DNA of 64,000 nucleotides, from the NCBI GenBank assembly GCA_039566865.1, contig CM076944.1:12050501-12114500 (forward strand), written 5' to 3'. Shown in pieces: positions 57,683-64,000 of this stretch. Each line of letters opens with the position of its first letter. Position 1 is the stretch's first letter. This DNA is from Aurelia coerulea (Eukaryota; Cnidaria; Scyphozoa; Semaeostomeae; Ulmaridae). The notes below the pieces were generated by a model. That model saw nothing but the letters and a program-made list of their open reading frames with translations. It had not been told where the DNA came from and ran no database searches. The translations under genes were made by a program, and so were the position numbers.

Positions 57683-58371
57683 GGGGCCCTTTACATGAGC
57701 AAACTCAGACCGGCACGAGTTTCAGATCGGCACGAGTTTCATTTCGGTGTCTGGTCAAGGCCCTTAGAGTGTTTACATGAGAAGGGGCGAAATGAAACTC
57801 GTGCCGGTCTGGGTTCGTTTCGGTCTTTCAGACCGATCTGAAAACTCAGGTCGACCTGGAATTCTCATGTAAACAGAAATTTTTTCAGATCGGGGCGAAA
57901 TGAATAATTGCGGAAGTGATAACTGCACTATTGGGGGCCATTTTCATTGCTTGGTCGTCCATTTGTTTTTCTCCAGACACAAGAAACTATAACCAAGAAA
58001 CTAAACATAAAAAACTAAAGCCTCCTGTTTATTTTCAGGTTCTGAAGCAGCATTTGAACCATCAAACCAAAATAGATTTGTAATGCAGTACAAACGTGCA
58101 GTTGATTATCCTTGATTATCAACTCTAATAACATCCTGTGTTGTTGATAACTTAGCGCAACAATGAAAATAGGCCTAATTCCAAAATATGAAAAAAGAAA
58201 CCATTGTCACAGTTGCCTCAATTGCATTCAACGCATGTGCAATGTGACGCTAGTATATTTTCAGACCGGTCTGAATCTCCATGTAAACGCAACGCAAAAA
58301 AGCAGACATGGCAAAATTTCAAACCGATCTGAAACTCGTGCCGGTCTGAGTTTGCTCATGTAAAGGGCCCC
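57683..58371. mobile_element. Harbinger-type MITE, TTA-flanked, in right arm of foldback
   Basis: The terminal inverted repeats GGGGCCCTTTACATGAGC / GCTCATGTAAAGGGCCCC are flanked by TTA at 57680-57682 and 58372-58374. The left arm of the host element gives the empty site (CTGTTATTCG). Subterminal repeats are built from CAGACCGGCACGAGTTTC and its reverse. A 3-bp TWA target fits PIF/Harbinger. No transposase. Related to 29122-29630. Confidence 0.92.
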
Positions 58372-59592
58372 TTATTCGAAATTCGAATACAGTGTCGCGT
58401 CAGAGAAATAGCGTGTTCTCTTTGCGAAATTCTTATACATTTTTTGGGATTGTTTTGGCGAGAAGAAGTTGTGGAGCAGCTTATTCTTTTCTAGAAAAGG
58501 CATGCCTTTGATTTTTAAATAATCAGAGTATATCTTTTACATCATTCTCAAGTGCTTTACGCGTCAGTCGAGTTTCAGTGACGACATGAAGCATTTCCAG
58601 CGACTAGAAGCATGGAAGAAGCCCATTTCATGCAAGACTTCTGGATTTAATTGAAACATTGCCGGTATTCATCTCAAATAGTGGTCAATTTGTGACAAAA
58701 ACTCTTGTATTTGGAGGATACACAAATTTTGCAACTGGTTTTAACAAGAATTCATTCATTGGCAAGTGAGTTCAAGCAGTTTCCACCAAATAAGGTCCCT
58801 GCCGTGAATCAACACTGTTGTGAAATTTTGAGGACGTTTAAAATTTTCGAAATTAATCAAACCTCGACTTTCTTTCAGTGTTGTGAGCAAGAACAACCTC
58901 GGATTCAAAAGAACTCTTGATATATGGTGTAGGCATCCCCGAATCTTAGATTAAAAGCATAAAATCCCTTATGTGTTAAGAAACGGTCGTATGTTTGGGG
59001 CTTTCACAGGGGCGACACTTAAGAAATTGCCACTCCTAGCTTTCACTTGCAATTTCATTCAGCTATTTTAACAGAAAAATATTCCGCTTACATAAATGTT
59101 TTTACCTTTAACAGAAAGACGGAAGAAAACTGAACAAGATGTGTACCATGTGATCAATATCTTCCCTCTATAAACTGCCGCAAAGAAGCATTTTACGATC
59201 GAAAATACTTAATGTTTTCATTGCTTGATCAGAATTTCGACGGCGTGAGTATTGCCTTCCATCCTTCGATTTAGGCAACATTAGTGCGCATGCGTGCATC
59301 GTTTCCGCGCTGTCGTTTAGACTAAAATGTCGATTTCTCCACCCAGTCATTAATGTGTGAGAAAGTATTTCCATTCTTTGTCTGCAGGTCCTTGGTTGAT
59401 AGCAGCAAATCCATTTTGCTGAACAAGTTTACCTGTATAAATATGGTTTTATTATTATTATTATTATTAGGCTCTCTTTTAACACTTTACTAGTGACTGT
59501 TCCTTTCTTGCTTTTGGATTTCAAGAGAAAATATTAATTCTTCGAGATTTCGTGTGTTACAAAATAACAAACAATAACATTACAAATCAAAC

Positions 59593-59805
59593 CTTCATTG
59601 AAAGTAAAGCGAGGGAAATCTGAGGGCTGCTTTGCTGGGATATCTGCTGGTGAGTTATTGCTTGTGCCGAGACTCCTGCTGCAACATCTCGCATCAGCAC
59701 CTTCAATAAAGGAAAATGGGATGAAATATTTCTTTTGGGATTGGTTACGCCCAAGGCTGATATTCAACAGGACCAGAGGCTGGTTACTAGTAGCCGATGT
59801 TGCTT
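59593..59805 (-). CDS. Exon B of an unidentified gene
   Basis: The exon follows a strong acceptor (CTTTTTTCTTGTTAG) at 59806 and ends near NEG at 59593, where GTTTGATTTG is a weak but usable donor. It is 213 bp, phase 1 to 1. The translation includes ATSATSNQPLVLLNISLGRN, KKYFIPFSFIEGADARCCSR and NNSPADIPAKQPSDFPRFTF. The intron between exons A and B is only 99 bp. Phase 1 at its 3' end is compatible with the exon at 26498, but 33 kb separates them. No family was recognised. Confidence 0.65.
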
Positions 59806-59904
59806 CTAACAAGAAAAAAGGTTCAATTGTGAGAGAAAAATAGAGAGGAGGCTTGATAGTGCAGGTAAATAGAGCTTTTACGGCATTTACCGACTTAAAC
59901 TTAC

Positions 59905-60082
59905 CAGCTTCTACCAATGGAACTACAACATTTAGTTCAACCGGTCCTTGATGTGTGTCGGTCCATTTATCTTGTATCCAGGCATGATTCTTCGATTGAT
60001 TGTTCGATGATGTAATTCCAATGAAGGCATATGATGTTCTCCATTTATTGAACGGAATTTCCCTTTTATTCAACAATAATGC
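59905..60082 (-). CDS. Exon A of an unidentified gene
   Basis: The acceptor ATCTTTTTTTAAAG precedes 60082 and the consensus donor G|GTAAGTTTAAG follows 59905. It is 178 bp, phase 0 to 1, fitting exon B. The translation includes ALLLNKREIPFNKWRTSYAF, IGITSSNNQSKNHAWIQDKW and HQGPVELNVVVPLVEA. Both splice sites are among the best in the window, and the reading continues smoothly into exon B as VEA-EATSA. Intron presence argues for a host gene rather than a transposon. Confidence 0.72.
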
Positions 60083-60089
60083 CTTTAAA

Positions 60090-60815
60090 AAAAGATAAAA
60101 TTTCCCAATAGAATACTCGAGGAAACAAAACAGGCTCGCTACTTCAAACCATTTTCTTATCTGTAGCTACTTAAGGCAACGTTATATGATGCAGTTGGTC
60201 GCTTTATGTATCTTTATCATTTTTTGCTATTTTTTATGGAAATTTATAATGATTTTTAGACAAAATTGCTCCTTTTGGCGTACAAGATAAATAAATAATG
60301 ACATCAGCCAAAATATTAGTGTTACGAAGCAAAAATGTCATTGTAAGAATAACAAGGATATAATCCTTCTTTGTTTCAAATCTCATATTAATATGTTTTA
60401 TCGATTTGGAGATACAACGCTACAAAGTCCATGTGGCTTTACACCCAAATTAGCATCATTTGCTGACATCAGCACTATATGTGCTGTATTTTTTAATATG
60501 TGCTGTATCTTTTGGAGTTTCATAAATTTTTCAATTCAGTAAGTACGATTCTCAAGGAATTTGACGCTTTTTGAAATAAATTTTGCATTCTAACATTTTG
60601 CAGGTGACTGGGAAACTTCCGTGGTAAACTGATGGCCATAATGGCTACTAAAATCGAAAATAGTAGCACTCTGACTTTATTGCCGTACGTTTAAATAAAA
60701 ATCACTTTCCTATGGCTTCACCGTAGATATTCCCTCAATGAATAGGGCTTCTTAGAAATCAAGCTAGATTTAAAAATTTTCAATCTGCAAGGTGCTGAGG
60801 GAGAGAAAAGATTAG
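60090..60815. other. Probable intron or upstream region
   Basis: No further exon or repeat was recognised between exon A and the element at 60819. Confidence 0.4.
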
Positions 60816-61005
60816 AAGGAATATTTCAGCCGGATTAAAAATGGTGATTTTCTACCGGGGGGGGTGCTATTGCCCCCCCCCCCTGTTTTTCTCCGCAAGT
60901 ATAATAAATATGACAATGAAACTTACACTGTGTCATAAGTAAACAAAGGTAAATCTAAAAATAGCATCAATCAACAAAAAGTCACGTGATTGGTTGCTGG
61001 GCAAC

Positions 61006-62118
61006 GAGGGCATTTTTAAGGAAATTTGACTAGTGGGCCAAACTAACCACTAAGGCCCATTTCCCGCGGCAAAAAAGATTGTGCAAATATACGAATACAG
61101 CATACAGCGTGACCATGTGCTATTCGGGGATCTTCGTACGGAAAATTTAGAACTGCCCAATTTCATTTCATTTATAAATTCTTGATGAGGATTTCCTCAA
61201 ATATCTTTCATATTAGTGATCCAATAAATGTGAAGCTCATTGATAGAAAGAGCAAAAACTTTGTAAACATGCGAGCGAAGCGAGAGAAAAATTTTGGTTT
61301 CTGTTACTTAGATTTGCTTAAAATCGGTTTGGGAGAAGTTTGCAATTGCTTATTGCCCCTGTGCTATTTTCTTAAAGGATTTTGTAGAATTCAAAGAGCT
61401 ATCTTTGTGCGACCTGACGAGGGCGGTCCCTTGCCAACCTTGCCCACACTCGAATGGGCTCCGCACTGTGTGAAATACCATTAGCATTGCATTATCAGCA
61501 TTTAGAGAAATAATTTGGTTCATGGTGCGAAATTTTCTTCAACAAGCATAGCAGAGAATGTTCGGAAATTTTTTGAGGACAGCAAACTTTCGAGTAAAAT
61601 ATCCCAAAACTGACGTTTTAGAACTCCCCATTTCGTTATTTAGAACAGCCCAGAACTGAGTCGTTGGAAGGTGAAGTTACGGTTCTCAGCACAAAGCCAA
61701 ACTCTGGAATTGTAGAAACAAAGAAGAATTCATCCGATATGCAACCCCTCCTTGTCATGAAGTTCAAGTGGTGGGGCCCTACGTGGGATCGAGCCCTGTC
61801 CGCCTGAATGTTCTGACTGCACCACTGCGCCACAGCACTTTCTGCCAGTGTTGGAGAATGGAAGACCCAAGGATGACCCCTCCATAAATTGTACAGCAAG
61901 GTCTATCTAATACGTATAGAATGCTCAACAGAAAGGTGCACCTAACGCATAGTGACCATGTCTCTCAATTGCACTAAAGGGGTAAAACGACAAAATAAGT
62001 TGAACGAAAAGGGTCCAAACTAGTGGGCCAAAAACAGGGATTTTTGCTCCACTACTGGGCCAGGAAGAGGGCCTACTGGGCCATTGGCCCACTAGTTACA
62101 ATGTTAAAAGATGCCCTG
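61006..62118. mobile_element. hAT-type non-autonomous element nested in E5
   Basis: The ends are GAGGGCATTTTTAAG and, reversed, CAGGGCATCTTTTAA, with an exact 8-bp duplication TGGGCAAC (60998-61005 and 62119-62126). The copy of E2 at 6549-7437 shows the empty site (GCTAGGCAACC). A CAGGG-type start and an 8-bp target fit hAT. Inner inverted strings ACTAGTGGGCCAA / TTGGCCCACTAGT lie at 61030 and 62087. No transposase frame. Confidence 0.9.
61735..61850 (-). other. tRNA-like (SINE-type) module
   Basis: The minus strand reads GTGCTGTGGCGCAGTGGTGC (A-box region) and, about 30 bp on, GGCTCGATCCC (B-box-like). The order and spacing are those of an RNA polymerase III internal promoter. No acceptor-stem pairing, so it is a tRNA-derived fragment carried inside the hAT-type element. 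Confidence 0.6.
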
Positions 62119-62826
62119 TGGGCAACCAAAAACAATGCAAATTTTGAGAAAATCGAGCTATTTGCAAAAAAGGCCCATTATTAGCAAATAGGTTGATAAA
62201 ATCGGCAAAAAACTATCCAAATGCCTGCTTGATACAATTCAATTGTAGTTTCATGTGGTTTCATACGGACATTTTTGGTTTCTAATAAATCAACTAATCA
62301 AATAATGAAAATTTGATTCACTGCAAAATTTTTAGCTCAATACTTATAATTAAAAACAATTAATTTCGCATATTATTGTTGAAATCAAATACCTTCATCG
62401 ATATTTGAGGTAATTCCATGATTTTTGCATGAAAAAATTACTAGTTCATTAGGAATATGACGTCGTAAAGATTCATGCCGTCATAGAAATAGTATATCGC
62501 TAATGTCAGCAAATATAAATCAATCATATATCAAATAAAATTAATCATCAAGACGAATGGAATGGTATATATATTATTGAGATTTAGTTATAAAGAAAAA
62601 AATTAGAGCCATTTTAAAGAATTTCTTTGTGATCACTCTCCAAATATGGGCATGTGTTGGTCACGTGGTCAAACAATAAGTGTTGCAATTTCTATTTTCT
62701 GATTGCCAACTAAATTTTAGGAGAAGTCAAGGAGTTTCAGCTTTATAGCTAGCATCGTTTGGGAGCTATTAAAAAAATCCGTTAGGGGAGCGAAAAATGC
62801 CCCCCACCCCCGGTTGAAATAGGGCT

Positions 62827-63248
62827 AAAAGAAACATGAAATTACAGATTCAACTAGAGATATGCAGAAACAATCTCGTCGGGTTTCAATGTAAAGAGAC
62901 TGAACATTTAGTGAAGGTCAAATTATGATAAAACTAACGTCAGAAAGATTCCACGCGCAATTGCAATTTACTTGGTAGTTCCCAGCCTTAAATTCCATTT
63001 CTCTTGCTAACCAGCCATAATGAGCGACCGGCCATAATGGGCGATACCACTCTATGTAGAGTGACGAGATTCAACAACCCTGTGCAACTCAAGGCTAAAG
63101 GAATCACAATGTGTGCTCACATCTAGAGGAAGTACCAGGACACTGCTTCGATATCTTAGCCCCTCGGTGTCATAAAACCACCTTCGGATGCTAGGAAGAT
63201 GTTTTTTCAGTAATTTACTTTCAACGGGCTGAGAGGATTAAGAGCTAT
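62827..63248. other. Non-coding stretch between elements
   Basis: No gene or repeat recognised. Confidence 0.4.
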
Positions 63249-63252
63249 TTAA

Positions 63253-63295
63253 CCTTATTCTGCATGGGAGGGGGCAAAAAGCCCCTCCCCCAATT
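63253..63295. mobile_element. Solo G-run hairpin terminus (E7)
   Basis: It begins CCTTATTCTGCATGG after a TTAA (63249-63252) and contains the hairpin GGGGGCAAAAAGCCCC, the same layout as the ends of E1-E6. Only about 40 bp are present, so it is a relic end or a very short derivative. Confidence 0.5.
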
Positions 63296-63318
63296 AAACT
63301 TCCTGTAATTGCTCTTAA

Positions 63319-64000
63319 CCCTATCTGGACCGGGGGTGCTAAAATAGCCCCTCCTACCAGTTTGGTCTGGGTAACTTTTTTATGATAATTTTTATGCTAA
63401 TTATTTTTCGTGACTTTTCCTAACTATGCTTTTCGTATCTTTCACCAAAATTTCTACAAGATATCTCATGTATTTTTGGAAATACCGGGTGCGCCAAATT
63501 AAACTATGCACTTTTGGCAGGCCACGATAAATCGTAAATAGGACCGGTTTGAAGATTTATGACTTAATAGTTAGAATAAAGCCTGAATTAGATTCTAGAA
63601 TTTTTGCAAATTTTTCTGTTTTCAATTTTTAGAGCTGCAAGCGAGTTTCTTAAAATTTTCGTTTTCGAAAACACTGAAAACGACCAAAAAACGTCGATCA
63701 AGCTTTCTAAAGAATCGATATGAATGGAAAAAGAGAAAACCTGTTCGCGATGATTTAGGATTTAAAAATCGACTAATTGTAAGCTGCTTTATGCGAGTTC
63801 GTACTATATTGGGAAAAATGTAATAATATTTTCAAGGATATAAAGGAATGTCTTTTCTTTTGTAATGTTATTGAATTTATGCTTTGGTGCAGGTTGTATT
63901 CCTGTGTCAAGGGGGTTAAAAAGATAAGCGAGGAAGCGTCATGGGGCCAGCAAGCATGGAGTCTTGTTACATTTTTGATTTTGTGACGGCTTTTGGGGCG
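63319..64000. mobile_element. G-run hairpin DNA element E6, left end, runs off the window
   Basis: It begins CCCTATCTGGACCGGGGG directly after TTAA (63315-63318), followed by a hairpin (GGGGGTGCTAAAATAGCCCC). The right end is outside the window. A mariner-type end starts within it at 63485. Confidence 0.65.
63485..64000. mobile_element. Possible mariner-type element, left end only
   Basis: CCGGGTGCGCCAAATTAAAC directly after TA (63483-63484) resembles the ends of 24355-25318 and 44093-44720. The right end is not in the window, so this rests on one terminus. Confidence 0.4.

Larger units (their letters stand above)
54156..59325. mobile_element. Large foldback element, about 1-kb inverted arms
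   Basis: The left arm 54156-55165 matches the right arm 57583-59325 in reverse (the right arm is longer because of a 689-bp MITE). Matched landmarks: CACGCATGCGCACTAATG, TAAGCGGAATATTTTTCTG, CACATAAGGGATTTTATGC, GGCATGCCTTTTCTAGAAAA. The outer ends are near TTAGT at 54156 and ACTAA at 59325; no target duplication is certain. The 2.4-kb interior includes the THAP foldback. No transposase was found in the arms. Confidence 0.85.
60819..62824. mobile_element. G-run hairpin DNA element, copy E5 (E2 family, reversed)
   Basis: The right end (reversed CCCTATTTCAACCGGGG) and left end (TATTTCAGCCGG, then GTGATTTTCTACCGG) correspond to the ends of E2 read in the opposite direction, and the interior matches E2 throughout (TCACGTGAT, TGACAATGAAACTT, TTTGAGAAAAT). 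Without the nested element (61006-62118) it is about 885 bp, against 889 bp for E2. Target duplication not clear. Confidence 0.85.

Noticed and set aside
1..64000. Bacterial or viral origin for any segment
   Set aside because: No operon-like gene packing, ribosome-binding sites or viral structural or replication genes were seen; RT sequences are all of LINE type and the endonuclease fragment is Penelope-like.

Overview
The window looks like nuclear DNA from a marine invertebrate animal, possibly a cnidarian. It is AT-rich, has no operon-like gene packing, and carries spliced exon candidates, one of them collagen-like. It also carries several clades of non-LTR retrotransposon, a Penelope-like GIY-YIG fragment, THAP-type fragments, and a fragment of an uncharacterised protein family that I associate with cnidarian genomes. 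The phylum is inference; the animal nuclear origin is well supported. No complete multi-exon gene is visible, and most of the 64 kb consists of mobile elements nested in one another.

Layout. 0-16 kb: four non-LTR retrotransposon remnants, interrupted by DNA elements whose inverted ends carry G-run/C-run hairpins (502-1384, 6549-7437, 11683-12908, 13771-15774), plus a foldback element, a 148-bp tandem repeat and a GGGTAAC cruciform. 16-28 kb: minus-strand exon candidates with good splice sites and compatible phases (26498-26341, 25744-25507, 23753-23610, 20848-20699 with stop, 20460-20351, 16671-16555), separated by a LINE, a mariner-type MITE, a 272-bp tandem repeat carrying tRNA-like promoter boxes, and a Penelope-like 3' end. 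27-34 kb: an inverted, about 98% identical 350-bp pair, a Harbinger-type MITE and LINE tails. 35.8-41.9 kb: a hAT-like element whose long inverted arms are made of a TCGATCGA-centred minisatellite; it hosts two tandem, TAA-flanked copies of an unclassified element, the first with a 162-bp higher-order satellite in its core. 44-53 kb: a mariner-type MITE, two of the best-preserved LINE copies (44936-46937 minus; 48225-50962 plus), and a tandemly duplicated repeat interrupted by a TA-flanked MITE. 54-59.3 kb: a 5.2-kb inverted repeat enclosing a THAP-bearing foldback and a Harbinger-type MITE. 59.5-60.1 kb: two well-spliced minus-strand exons. 60.8-64 kb: another G-run element with a nested hAT-type element (8-bp target duplication) that itself carries a tRNA-like module.

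Function. The host content is one or more minus-strand genes: a Gly-rich, collagen-like, probably extracellular protein between about 16 and 26 kb, and an unidentified gene at 60 kb, both with introns swollen by transposons. The two could be one gene, because their phases are compatible, but that is unproven. The strongest unusual signals are the G-run hairpin element group, the minisatellite-armed nest at 35.8-41.9 kb, and the concentration of TGACGTCA (CRE-type) palindromes, all fifteen noted copies of which lie inside repeats.
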